64,000 nucleotides of DNA, from NCBI GenBank assembly GCA_029263415.1, contig JAJCXN010000026.1, positions 1 to 64,000 on the forward strand, read 5' to 3'. The position numbers and the translations under genes are program-made. Shown one piece after another: positions 25,601-33,133 of this stretch. Position 1 is the stretch's first letter, and each line of letters opens with the position of its first letter. The DNA comes from Acidobacteriota bacterium. GTDB taxonomy: Bacteria > Acidobacteriota > Thermoanaerobaculia > Multivoradales > Multivoraceae. The notes beneath the pieces are model-generated. The model made no database searches. It was given only the letters and a program-made list of their open reading frames with translations, and was not told the origin of the DNA.

Positions 25601-26172
25601 CGGTTGGCCTTGTTGAACAGGTCGAGGTAGCCCGGTGGGTAAATCTGTACCGTCGCCCCAGCAATCGGTTGGTCGGTTTCATCGCTAACCGCAACCTCGA
25701 TCTGTCGACTCGGCCCCAGTTCGATCGGAGCAAACCGTGTGTCCTCGAAGAACGCCGTGTAAGGCAGGATGCGAGCGTTGCCGAATCCGACCTTGATGAA
25801 GTGAACGTTCCAGAATCCGGGACCCGGGGCACGTAAGGAGAACTCGCCCGTAGCGCTGCTCCGGCCCTCCGCGACCGTGCCGAGTCGCTCCCCGGTGAGA
25901 AAAAAGCGGGCCTCGTCGTACGGCGATTCAGTGGGTCGCAAGAGGACAACCGCTCCAGCAATCGGCCTGCCGTCCGCCTCCACCAAGCGGCCACTGATGT
26001 GCAACGCATCACCCGTCCCTTGTACACCCTGCGCCTGTACACCCTGCGCCTGTACACCCTGCGTCCACACTGTTCCCGGTGCCGTGAAACTGAGCAGGAG
26101 GACGAGGCCAACAGCCGTTGTCCCGAAGAACCGAAAACCCTGATTGAGTGGCGTGCGATACGTACAAGTCAT
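22456..26172 (-). CDS. Giant secreted carboxypeptidase-regulatory-like repeat protein (5' part, frameshifted near 22604)
   Basis: From ATG 26172, with AAAGGGG upstream, the protein has a signal sequence (GFRFFGTTAVGLVLLLSFTAPG) followed by ten or more beta-sandwich repeats of the CarboxypepD_reg type. Their boundaries repeat G-x-V-x-D-x-x-G-x-P-L-x-x-A-x-V, as in GRVTGPDGEPLARARV, GQVFGTDGEPLAGARV and GKVVDHRGRPIAGVAL. The last 50 residues (after DDETGY) are out of frame, and the true C-terminus continues in the frame ending at 21840, giving about 1,500 residues in total. Such proteins are extracellular or outer-membrane scaffolds, and no catalytic domain is seen. The start codon is 13 bases after the Rieske gene stop. 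Confidence 0.85.
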   Translation of the reverse strand: MTCTYRTPLNQGFRFFGTTAVGLVLLLSFTAPGTVWTQGVQAQGVQAQGVQGTGDALHISGRLVEADGRPIAGAVVLLRPTESPYDEARFFLTGERLGTVAEGRSSATGEFSLRAPGPGFWNVHFIKVGFGNARILPYTAFFEDTRFAPIELGPSRQIEVAVSDETDQPIAGATVQIYPPGYLDLFNKANRSVRVRGAESTDQTNPDGIAVVEAIRANAHIVVRASGFLPARVEVDKRAESATAVLEKASQVSVDLRLPGPEAKPAGKAVVFVNGIAVATADREGQASIPVPKTGSHTIKVLHESQASLEMELSLGATQKPLTLLPPTQVRGLVLDADTNKGIPKAWVWEWRSHPTQTKSASDEIKAGSYTLETPAILIDTYHRGQARQSHYLAASAPGYFGGQSSTSDTDFGNDKGGTLNLKRFARITGKVVDHRGRPIAGVALNAVALNGRGAFGTSTLSAAEPAALSQRDGAFALTPIIPGVGARIDVRASGFATASVATDPLESDDSSAIEIRLVRGLLVSGQIVDEGNLGIPGATVALSRANKGGQQLGQLIQSQMSRSQETLTAATDIEGHFEFVDFSAGHYDVSVSAPTFAPAQIRTVEISAPEAPADPAADDGPPPHFELGVVVLSPGAILQGVIRDSAGRTVEGVEVTLEANDGTFSIRSGRNEGTVVATDSGGRFEFDSLQEGVGHQLQAKKDGFAEAGQSNVLAPTDEPVEMVLERAVDLTGRVINEEGKPLERARIRAQREPTDTGAPMTQASFRSAMRSESTDSDGKFVLENLKQGTWSLAVTASGYITADHGPLEIDPTKTPPGQTIRLEKGATLEGRVTGPDGEPLARARVGERQPTDPRIRRSVPGSASDGEGRYTLEGLKVGPRTFAIQAKGFQAAVRDLEIRPGKNQLDVALETGFVVSGQVFGTDGEPLAGARVNVHLSSGGSFMVRSSRDGVVSAADGAFSLDGQNPGTYQVVATKEGLPPASLDTPIVLQADYSGVQLRFAEGASIVGTVSGLSFDELAQVELFAMANDRSGSPILGKADFEGNFRLDNATPGTWQISANLRSSRRNKSQTIEIPEGGGEVLVNIEFNQGFTASGQVLRTGSSGNQLPASQIRIALRGSDPSSGGSATTNQDGRFEILDLSPGQYTLVAGNGTPPGFEDTVQLNADREFTIELTERTVAVRVVDDETGYCPRWCTAVTVGTRPVLWLSLLDQTVDRRQRPRQFHRSRRRRGHHSGSA
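22600..22612 (-). other. Frameshift point
   Basis: On the minus strand the codons GAT GAG ACC GGC TAT TGC leave the good frame, while GGC-(T)-ATT GCC CTC GTT continues it. A single extra T, or two missing bases, separates the two coding registers. It could be a real inactivation, a recent indel, or a sequencing or assembly error. Confidence 0.6.
26021..26064. repeat. Three tandem copies of a 15-bp unit
   Basis: The unit TGTACACCCTGCGCC occurs at 26021-26035 and 26036-26050 and, with one change, at 26051-26064/65. It lies just after the signal-peptide region of the carboxypeptidase-regulatory protein and encodes VQAQG repeats, so copy-number changes stay in frame. Confidence 0.9.
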
Positions 26173-26185
26173 GAGGGCCCCTTTG

Positions 26186-27364
26186 TCATGCTGAACACTT
26201 CTCGATTTGTAAGGTATCAGCACTCAGCACTCCACTGTCCCCCATAGCCCCCAAGTACCATCGATCAAACTCCGCCAAACAACCCTCGCCCTCCTGATAC
26301 ATCACCGGCCGATACCCCCTCGACCTCGCCCCCAACTGGGTCTGCTCACAGATCGCCCAATCCTGCTGGTTCGTAACATGCCAAAACTCAACTTCTGAAC
26401 TGTCGTCAAAGTCGCTTTGTTTGGCTTCGTCCCGGTGGAACAACCAGTCACAAACGATGGTGGTGGTCTCAGGACCGGTCGGCCAGAGCACATGGCTGAT
26501 GACGTAGTCCCGGTGCAGGCTCAAGAGGAAGTTCGGATAGACGTTGTAAAACAGAACATCGCGCTCGTCTGCCTCTTCGACTCCCGGCAAGCTCGGCCGG
26601 TCCGTCAGACCGGTCATATTCATCGTGTTGTAGCCCTCGTTGAGAGTCATTGGCCCACCGACGAAGCAATCCCCTTGTTTTTGATCACCTCCTGAAAGGT
26701 AGTTGCTGATCTCGTTCAGTTGGGGGTGCACCAAGGCGCAGTGGTAGCACTCGCCGTAGTTCTGACACAGGACCTTCCAATTGGCTTTGACCTCGTAGCG
26801 TTTGCGGGAAGTCGAGACCAAGTCTTCACAACCGTATGCAGAGATGTCGGGGAAGTCGAGCATCTGCTCTGCTACCGATCCGGGCTCCGCGTCGCTTTCG
26901 AGTGGGGTAGCCAGTCGATAGAAGATGAAGCCGTTCCATTCTTCGGTTGGTATCGGCAAGAGGCCAAGCTTGGCGGGATCGAAGCCCTCGACACCGCGCA
27001 TCCGAGGTGCGCCTATCAAGGTGCCGTCGAGGCCGTAGGTCCAGGCGTGGTACGGGCATTGGAAGTTCTTGGCGCCGTGACCACACTCGGCTTCAACCAA
27101 GCGAGTGCCGCGGTGGCGACAGACATTGTAAAAGCCCTGGACTCCCGCTTCAGATCTAGAGAAGAGCAAGGGCTCGTGCCCTAAGTAGCGGGTGAAGTAG
27201 TCACCCACTTCCTCGAGTTCGCTTGAGTGGCCAGCGCAGAGCCAGGCTCCAGTGAACAGGCTTTTCTGTTCCTGTTGGAACACGTCTTGGTTGTGAAAGT
27301 AGCGACCGGAGAGCGGTCGCCCGGGGCCTGCTGGCGGAGTTTGCTTCAAGGTTGGATCAGCCAT
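26186..27364 (-). CDS. Rieske-type ring-hydroxylating/demethylating oxygenase, alpha subunit
   Basis: The protein has 392 residues from ATG 27364; the homology begins there, so the 72 codons upstream are not used. The Rieske 2Fe-2S ligands are CRHRG (C82, H84) and CPYH (C103, H106). The catalytic iron site is NYGECYHCALVHP (H208, H213). The YHAWTYGLDGTLIGAPRM stretch is like glycine-betaine and carnitine-type monooxygenases (GbcA, choline monooxygenase branch) rather than aromatic dioxygenases. It is divergent from the IclR-GcvT fusion and belongs with it and the two FAD enzymes. No ferredoxin or reductase gene is adjacent, so electrons must come from elsewhere. The substrate is inferred to be an N-methyl compound. 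Confidence 0.9.
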   Translation of the reverse strand: MADPTLKQTPPAGPGRPLSGRYFHNQDVFQQEQKSLFTGAWLCAGHSSELEEVGDYFTRYLGHEPLLFSRSEAGVQGFYNVCRHRGTRLVEAECGHGAKNFQCPYHAWTYGLDGTLIGAPRMRGVEGFDPAKLGLLPIPTEEWNGFIFYRLATPLESDAEPGSVAEQMLDFPDISAYGCEDLVSTSRKRYEVKANWKVLCQNYGECYHCALVHPQLNEISNYLSGGDQKQGDCFVGGPMTLNEGYNTMNMTGLTDRPSLPGVEEADERDVLFYNVYPNFLLSLHRDYVISHVLWPTGPETTTIVCDWLFHRDEAKQSDFDDSSEVEFWHVTNQQDWAICEQTQLGARSRGYRPVMYQEGEGCLAEFDRWYLGAMGDSGVLSADTLQIEKCSA

Positions 27365-27396
27365 GGGACCTCTTGGGGCGCTTACCGGTTGGCGGC

Positions 27397-27416
27397 GTTT
27401 CGGGAAACTTGATTTC
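27397..27416. promoter_or_regulatory. Candidate operator for the IclR-type fusion protein
   Basis: GTTTC-GG-GAAAC (27397-27408) is a perfect inverted repeat. It overlaps GAAA-N5-TTTC (27404-27416), so three GAAA/TTTC half-sites stand in a row. IclR-family operators are often GAAA-N-TTTC palindromes such as TGGAAAT-n-ATTTCCA. It lies 33 bases before the Rieske start and about 100 before the fusion start, in the shared divergent gap. Binding is inferred. Confidence 0.45.
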
Positions 27417-27517
27417 GAGATAGTGTCGGCGTCCCCAAGCATATGCAAGACGGTTCTAGCGGTTCGCAGGACCGTGAGATTCAACCCGCTGCGCTCCTTC
27501 ACCCCATTCAGCCATTT

Positions 27518-29122
27518 ATGCCGGACCACTCCAAGATCACGCTCGACCCCCAGGCACCTGAAGGGACCCGATCCGTTCAACGGACGATGGGGCTGCTCAA
27601 CGCTTTTCGCTACGGAGAGAGTTGGTTACCGCTCAAGGAGATCGCCGCCCGAGTTGGGCTGCCCAAGCCAACAGCGCATCGCATTCTCAATGCGCTCGCG
27701 TCGACGCGCTTGATCGAGGGCAGTGCGGATGGCAGATATCGACTGGGCAGCGCAGCGACCGAACTGGGGTTCAGGGCCAGCATAGCGCGGCTCGAGTCGC
27801 CACCTCGCCCGACGCCATTTACCGCCTCGACTGTTGCTCGATCGAACTCGTTCGACTATCGCGCGTGGAACGGAGCGGTGGGAGCGACCTCCTACGATGC
27901 GACCTTTGAGCGCGAGTACTTTGCGGTCAGAGGGGGAGCCGGAGTGCTCGATGTGTCGCCGCTGTTCTTGTACGAGTTTGTTGGGCCGGAGGCCGAGCAA
28001 GCTGTACAGAGAATCCTCACGCGAGATGTCAGACGCTGCGCGGTCAACCAGGTCATGTACTCGGCATGGTGCGATGACGACGGTTATCTGCTTCAAGACG
28101 GCAACCTGATCCGACTAGCCCCAGATCGGTTCCGGCTGTCCACCGCGGAGCCATCGCTACGCTGGTTTTCCGACTGTTCCTTTGGCCTCGACGTTGTGGT
28201 GCATGACATCGGTGACCATGTGGCCAAGCTCGCAGTGCAGGGGCCACTTTCTCGTTCGCTCTTGCAACGCGTCTTAGACCCAGGCTCAGCGAGCGCTGAT
28301 GCAGTCGCGGAGCTTGGCTACTTTCGCGGGTGTGCCGCCGAATTTGAAGGACGACCGCTCTATGTGACACGCACCGGCTTTACCGGTGATCTCGGCTACG
28401 AGTTGTGGATGGAACTCGACTGCGTCGAAAGCGGAGTCGAAAGCGGAGTCGAAAGTGGATGCGGAAGCGGAGAGGCCAATCATGCTCCCGCCGCTAGTCT
28501 GTGGGAGGCTTTGCTCAATAGCGATCTTGGACCAGCCGTGATGCCCATGGGCCTAGAGGCACTCGACGCGGTGCGCATTGAGGCGGGCCTGATCTTGATT
28601 GATATCGACTATTTTTCGTCTAGCCACGCGCTGCTCGAAAAGCGGCATTCGACTCCGGATCAAGCAGGCTTAGGGTGGGCCGCAAAGATGGTGGCAGGCA
28701 ACGACTTCGTTGGTCGCGCAAAGATGAGTCAAGAGCGCAAGCGAGGGGTAACGTCCCAGTTCGTTGGATTGGAGATCGATTGGCCGGAGCTCGAACGGGC
28801 CTACGCGCCGCACGGTCTTAGACCGCAAACCGTGGGCCGACCGCCCAGCCGGGAGCCGATGCCGATTCGAGCGGCCGGCCACGACGCTTCCGGCCCTCAG
28901 ATTGGGCAGGTGACATCGAGCTTCTTTTCACCGCGTCTCAAAAAGCAGCTTTGTTTGGCCACGGTGCCCAGCGAGCACGCCAAGATCGGTTCAACCGTGC
29001 AGGTGGGGATGCGAGTCGAGATGCAACGTTCATTGCTCAGCGCGACGGTGGTGAAACTGCCGTTCTACGAGCCGCCTCAGAAGAAGGCAAAGTTCAGGCT
29101 CGGTTCAGGAGGAGAAGCGTGA
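27518..29122 (+). CDS. IclR-type HTH fused to GcvT-like aminomethyltransferase
   Basis: The protein has 534 residues from ATG 27518. Residues 17-84 are an IclR DNA-binding domain: SVQRTMGLLNAFRYG, then LPLKEIAARVGLPKPTAHRI, then LIEGSADGRYRLG. The usual IclR effector domain is absent. In its place, from about residue 98, stands a complete GcvT/aminomethyl-transferase-family enzyme (TPFTASTVARSN, FEREYFAVRGGAGVLDVSPL, RTGFTGDLGYELWM, MGLEALDAVRIEAGL). Such enzymes move one-carbon units to tetrahydrofolate. An acidic repeat near residue 305 is inserted. An earlier in-frame ATG at 27443 is possible; neither start has a strong ribosome site. The stop overlaps the next GTG start. I infer an enzyme that also controls its cluster. 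Confidence 0.85.
   Translation: MPDHSKITLDPQAPEGTRSVQRTMGLLNAFRYGESWLPLKEIAARVGLPKPTAHRILNALASTRLIEGSADGRYRLGSAATELGFRASIARLESPPRPTPFTASTVARSNSFDYRAWNGAVGATSYDATFEREYFAVRGGAGVLDVSPLFLYEFVGPEAEQAVQRILTRDVRRCAVNQVMYSAWCDDDGYLLQDGNLIRLAPDRFRLSTAEPSLRWFSDCSFGLDVVVHDIGDHVAKLAVQGPLSRSLLQRVLDPGSASADAVAELGYFRGCAAEFEGRPLYVTRTGFTGDLGYELWMELDCVESGVESGVESGCGSGEANHAPAASLWEALLNSDLGPAVMPMGLEALDAVRIEAGLILIDIDYFSSSHALLEKRHSTPDQAGLGWAAKMVAGNDFVGRAKMSQERKRGVTSQFVGLEIDWPELERAYAPHGLRPQTVGRPPSREPMPIRAAGHDASGPQIGQVTSSFFSPRLKKQLCLATVPSEHAKIGSTVQVGMRVEMQRSLLSATVVKLPFYEPPQKKAKFRLGSGGEA
28424..28459. repeat. Three tandem copies of a 12-bp unit inside the IclR-GcvT gene
   Basis: GTCGAAAGCGGA is repeated at 28424, 28436 and 28448 (the last with one change), encoding VESG three times in a surface loop of the GcvT domain. 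Confidence 0.9.
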
Positions 29123-30759
29123 GTCGCTACGATGCGGTAGTGATCGGTGCCGGACACAACGGCCTGATCAATGCGGCCTATCTTTCGCGCGGCGGCCTGC
29201 GCGTAGCAGTGGTCGAGCGCAACGATCGAGTGGGTGGGGCGACGCGCTCAGAAGAGGTCTTTCCGGGTTTCCACTTCAGCGTGTTCTCCTACCTGGTGAG
29301 CTTGCTGCGTCCAGAAGTGATCCATGACCTCGAGCTGGTACGCCACGGTCTAGACCTTGTGCCGTTGGAGAGCACGCTCAATCCGCTTGGTGGAGGCGAT
29401 GAGCTGTATCGCGAAGCAGACCCCATGCGCACGTTTTGGAATGTTGCGCGCCATTCTCGTCGCGATGCCGAAGCATTGCTTGAGTACAAGACTGAGATGA
29501 CGGCGCTGGGGCGCCTCGCTCATCGTCTTCAAGATCTGGTTGCTGCGGATGTAACGAGCACTGCGCTCGATGGAGCCGACGAGGCTGCATCTGCAGATGT
29601 GGCGGCGACCCTGGCGGACATTGCGCGTTACTACGCTGGCACTCCAGAACACCAACTTTCACTGCTGTATGAGATGTTCACGTCGAGCGCAGACCATTTC
29701 TTGCGGCGCTGGTTCGAGACCGATGCGTTACGCGCCGCGCTCGCGACCAGCAGCATCATCGGATCGTGGACCTCGCCTCGGACTCCCGGGTCAGCCTACG
29801 TCCTTCTGCATCACTACATTGGCGAAGTTGATGGGGTCTATCGGGGCTGGGGATTTCAACGGGGCGGCACCGGTGAAGTGGCCGAGATTTTGGCGCGCGC
29901 GGCTCGAGCCCACGGCGCCGAGATTCTGCTTGAAGCCTCGGTTGAGAAGGTCGCGGTCAAGCGCTCTGAATCGGGTAGCACGGTGACTGGCGTGGTGCTG
30001 TCTGATGGTCGCGAGATTGAAGCCCCGGTGGTGGTGTCGTCGCTTGCGCCGCAGCTCACGTTCTCCCGCTTCTTGAGCGAAGGGGATGCTCCGGCTGAGG
30101 TCTTTACGGCTGCTAGCCAATGGAACAGTCGAGGTTCGAGTGGCAAGGTCAACTTGGCTTTGGATGAGTTGCCGAGCTTTGCGTGTCGCCCCGAGCCCGG
30201 CGCCCATTTGGCGGGCGGCTTCAGCATTGCTCCGAGTGTCGACTACGTTGAGAGTGCCTACGATGAGGCCAAGTTTGGCAGCTACTCTCGGACCCCGTTT
30301 GTGGACGGGATCATTCCTTCTGTGATCGATCCCCAGATGGCCCCAACGGGCAAGCACGTCCTGTCTTGCTTCGTTCAGTACGCCGACTACGAGCTCAAGA
30401 ACGGTGACTGGGACCAAAGTCGTGAGGCCTTCGGCGATGCGGTGATGAAGGTGCTGATAGAGCACATTCCCAACCTCGAGCACTGTGTGGTTGGTAAGCA
30501 GGTGCTAACTCCTTTGGACATCGAACGTATTGCGGGAATCCCGGGCGGCAACATCTTTCACGGAGAACTGCGCTTGTCCCAGATCTTCGCCAACCGACCT
30601 GCGCCATGGGCGTCGGACTACGCTACACCGATCGCCGGCTACTACGTCTGTGGATCTAGTTGTCACCCGGGAGGCGGAATCTCAGGTGGCCCCGGGCGTC
30701 TGGCAGCGTTGAGGATCCTGGGCGAAAAGGCCGGTTCGTTTGTAGGAGCGGTTTCGTAG
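29119..30759 (+). CDS. CrtI-like NAD(P)/FAD-dependent oxidoreductase
   Basis: The protein has 546 residues from GTG 29119, chosen because AGGAGGAG stands at 29107-29114 and the protein begins with the FAD-binding strand RYDAVVIGAGHNGLINAAYL. The start overlaps the TGA of the IclR-GcvT gene. ERNDRVGGATRSEEVFPGF and the C-terminal GSSCHPGGGISGGPGR are typical of phytoene-desaturase/amine-oxidase-like flavoproteins. No carotenoid genes are nearby, so desaturation of carotenoids is unlikely. I infer oxidation of an intermediate of the same pathway as the Rieske and GcvT enzymes. It is paralogous to the next gene. Confidence 0.88.
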   Translation: MSRYDAVVIGAGHNGLINAAYLSRGGLRVAVVERNDRVGGATRSEEVFPGFHFSVFSYLVSLLRPEVIHDLELVRHGLDLVPLESTLNPLGGGDELYREADPMRTFWNVARHSRRDAEALLEYKTEMTALGRLAHRLQDLVAADVTSTALDGADEAASADVAATLADIARYYAGTPEHQLSLLYEMFTSSADHFLRRWFETDALRAALATSSIIGSWTSPRTPGSAYVLLHHYIGEVDGVYRGWGFQRGGTGEVAEILARAARAHGAEILLEASVEKVAVKRSESGSTVTGVVLSDGREIEAPVVVSSLAPQLTFSRFLSEGDAPAEVFTAASQWNSRGSSGKVNLALDELPSFACRPEPGAHLAGGFSIAPSVDYVESAYDEAKFGSYSRTPFVDGIIPSVIDPQMAPTGKHVLSCFVQYADYELKNGDWDQSREAFGDAVMKVLIEHIPNLEHCVVGKQVLTPLDIERIAGIPGGNIFHGELRLSQIFANRPAPWASDYATPIAGYYVCGSSCHPGGGISGGPGRLAALRILGEKAGSFVGAVS

Positions 30760-32240
30760 TGAAGCAACCTGACGTCATCGTCCTAGGGGCTGGCCACAAC
30801 GGGCTGGTAGCGGCCGGCCTGCTTGCCAAAGCCGGCGTCTCGGTCACGATCTACGAGCGCCGGGCTGAACTCGGCGGATTGGCCGGAACGATTGACTCGG
30901 GAAGCGAGAAGGCGTCATTCGCAGCGACCGACTTTGGACTATTCAGAAGTGATCTAGCTGAAACGCTCGAACTCGCAAGGCACGGCTGGGATGTCGAAGC
31001 CAGGCGCGCCGCGGCTTCAGAACTCATCGGTTGGCGTTCCAACAGTGGTCCCAAGATGGGACGTCAACACGAGCTGCGCCTGTTTTGCGATGTGGCTCGG
31101 CTCATCGACGCGGTGGCTCAGCACTCACGCCACGATGCCGCCCAGATGCCGCGCTTTCTGGAAACGGTCGACCGGCTCAGTAGTCGGTTCGAAGAACTTC
31201 TGCGGACGCCACCCTCTTTTTCGGGCGCGGCCAGCATCGCTCGGGAGCCGGAGTTGATGCGGTTTGTCTCGGCGTCGCTGGAGGATCTGCTTGGGTGGTG
31301 GTTCGAGTCGCACGCACTCAAAGCCGCGTTGGCGGGGCTCGCTCTTCAGAACACCGGCCTTGGTCCCCGGCATGAAGGCACGGGCTGGCTGTTGCTCTAT
31401 CAGTTGAGCGGGACTCGCGAAGGCTTATTGCGGCCGGCTCTTTTGGAGAAGAGCGGTGAGAGCGGCCAGTTCATTGGCGCGTTGGCCGCAGCCGCGCGGT
31501 CAGCCGGTGCGGTCATCCACAATCGCCTCGGGGCTAAGGCGATCAAGACTCGATCTTCCCGGCAACGGGGCGTGGTCTTGGACGACGGTAGTGTGGTCGA
31601 GTCGCCATGGGTGATCTCAACCCTCGATGCTCCTGCTACCTTGCTCGGTTTGGTCGGCGCGCCCCACCTGCCGGTGCGTTCAGTTCGGATCTTGCGTCGG
31701 CTTCGGATGGAGGGAAGCACGGTGCGGTTGCTCGGTGTTGGGGGCGGCGACCAGGAGACTGGGCGTTCGGTGATCGCTAGTGACCTTGACGAGATGCAGC
31801 GCGCCCAGGACTGGGCCAAACGCGGCAAGGCCTCGGTCAACCCTTGGCTCATCTCAGCCAATGGATCAGCAAACGCTCACTATTTGCCTCACTCGGTCTG
31901 TGATGACCGAGGTGCGGTCGTGGAGTTCCAGAAAACGGTTAGGCGAACCCTAGAGCGCGCTTGGGGCACCTCGACTGACGACAGCTCAGGAGAACAGTGG
32001 CTCTCCCCACAGGACTGGCGCGCCCACGTAGGTGCGACCGACGGTGCTGAGACCGGCGGTTGGATGACTCTTGACCAAAGCCTGGTTCTACGGCCTCTGT
32101 CGGGCTACAGCGGCACTGCCACACCGATCAAAGGCCTCCTGCTGGGTGGTGCCGCGGCTCATCCAGGCGGCGGCGTGACCGGGTTGCCAGGGGCCGCAGC
32201 GGCCACCGCGGCTCTGGGTCGGATCGAACGCCAAGAATAG
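30759..32240 (+). CDS. Second CrtI-like FAD-dependent oxidoreductase
   Basis: The protein has 493 residues from GTG 30759, which shares one base with the TAG of the previous gene; GGAG stands twelve bases upstream. The dinucleotide motif VIVLGAGHNGLVAAGLLAKAG opens the protein, followed by YERRAELGGLAG, and HPGGGVTGLPGAAAA closes it. Its layout parallels the preceding enzyme but the sequences have diverged, which suggests an old duplication with two subunits or two consecutive oxidation steps. The lone cluster position and tight coupling argue for a shared complex with the upstream enzyme. The substrate is unknown. Confidence 0.85.
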   Translation: MKQPDVIVLGAGHNGLVAAGLLAKAGVSVTIYERRAELGGLAGTIDSGSEKASFAATDFGLFRSDLAETLELARHGWDVEARRAAASELIGWRSNSGPKMGRQHELRLFCDVARLIDAVAQHSRHDAAQMPRFLETVDRLSSRFEELLRTPPSFSGAASIAREPELMRFVSASLEDLLGWWFESHALKAALAGLALQNTGLGPRHEGTGWLLLYQLSGTREGLLRPALLEKSGESGQFIGALAAAARSAGAVIHNRLGAKAIKTRSSRQRGVVLDDGSVVESPWVISTLDAPATLLGLVGAPHLPVRSVRILRRLRMEGSTVRLLGVGGGDQETGRSVIASDLDEMQRAQDWAKRGKASVNPWLISANGSANAHYLPHSVCDDRGAVVEFQKTVRRTLERAWGTSTDDSSGEQWLSPQDWRAHVGATDGAETGGWMTLDQSLVLRPLSGYSGTATPIKGLLLGGAAAHPGGGVTGLPGAAAATAALGRIERQE

Positions 32241-32323
32241 TCCGACTTCATAGTTGTTGACCTACCTAGACGACTCGGCTAGTTTCGGGTCTCGTCAGCC
32301 GCTTGATGCCCGTTTGAGGTCCT

Positions 32324-33100
32324 ATGTCAGATTCCAGCACGCCACTTCACCTGTTTGTCCGCGAGAGCGGCGATCACACTCATCCACCACTCGTGATTCT
32401 GCATGGGTTCCTCGGCTCGTCCCGCAACTGGGGCAGCGTGGCGCGAAAGCTTGCTGAGAAGTACTGGGTACTGGCGACAGACCTGCGTAACCACGGCCGC
32501 TCGCCTCAGAGCGACTCCATGACGTTCGCTGACTGTGTAGACGACGTGAAGCTGTTGTTTGATGAACTCAAACTTGAGAAGGCGATCCTGATTGGCCATA
32601 GCCTCGGTGGCAAAGTGGCCATGCGTTTTGCTTGTGAGCATCCGGAACGGGTGGAAGAGTTGTTTGTGCTGGATATCGCACCGCGTGAGTACCAACCCGA
32701 CATGGGATACATCGATGCGCTAAATCAGCTCGACCTAGGGATCATGGATCGTCGTTCTGACGTCGATGAGGCCTTGTCAGACATCGTCGCAGACGATGCG
32801 ACGCGTGCCTTCTTGCTGACCAACCTGCGTCGCAACGAAAACCATGAGTTTTATTGGCTGCCAAACCTGAGCGTTCTCAAGCGCGAACGTAAGACGATTG
32901 GCGGTGTGCCTTTGACCAAAGACCATACGTTCGATGGACCGACCAAGTGGGTTGTCGGCGGTCAGAGCGACTACGTCAAGAAGAGCGACACCGCGCTGAT
33001 GAAGAAGCACTTCACCGATCTCGAGCAGCACGTTTTCAAGAAGGCGGGACACAACGTGCATATCGACGGCGGCCAGGACTTCATCGACCTGGTCTTGTAG
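32324..33100 (+). CDS. Alpha/beta-hydrolase, YbfF-like esterase
   Basis: This 258-residue cytosolic enzyme has the oxyanion-hole strand VILHGFLGSSRNW and the DLRNHGRSPQS loop. The nucleophile elbow GHSLGGKVAM supplies Ser, the acid is probably the Asp of VVGGQSDYV, and His is in KKAGHNVHID. The set matches YbfF-type short-chain thioesterases and esterases, about 255 residues long. It starts 83 bases after the second flavoprotein on the same strand and may or may not belong to that island. Its 3' end is convergent with the RND transporter gene. Confidence 0.88.
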   Translation: MSDSSTPLHLFVRESGDHTHPPLVILHGFLGSSRNWGSVARKLAEKYWVLATDLRNHGRSPQSDSMTFADCVDDVKLLFDELKLEKAILIGHSLGGKVAMRFACEHPERVEELFVLDIAPREYQPDMGYIDALNQLDLGIMDRRSDVDEALSDIVADDATRAFLLTNLRRNENHEFYWLPNLSVLKRERKTIGGVPLTKDHTFDGPTKWVVGGQSDYVKKSDTALMKKHFTDLEQHVFKKAGHNVHIDGGQDFIDLVL

Positions 33101-33133
33101 TCGCCCGTCTCGTTTGGTTGGAGAGGTTGCGGC

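Noticed and set aside
29791-30483. 230-residue minus-strand frame opposite the first flavoprotein
   Set aside because: It is the shadow of a clear FAD-dependent oxidoreductase.
29119-32240. Carotenoid biosynthesis locus
   Set aside because: CrtI-like flavoproteins are present, but there is no phytoene synthase or cyclase. Coupling to Rieske and GcvT genes points to another pathway.
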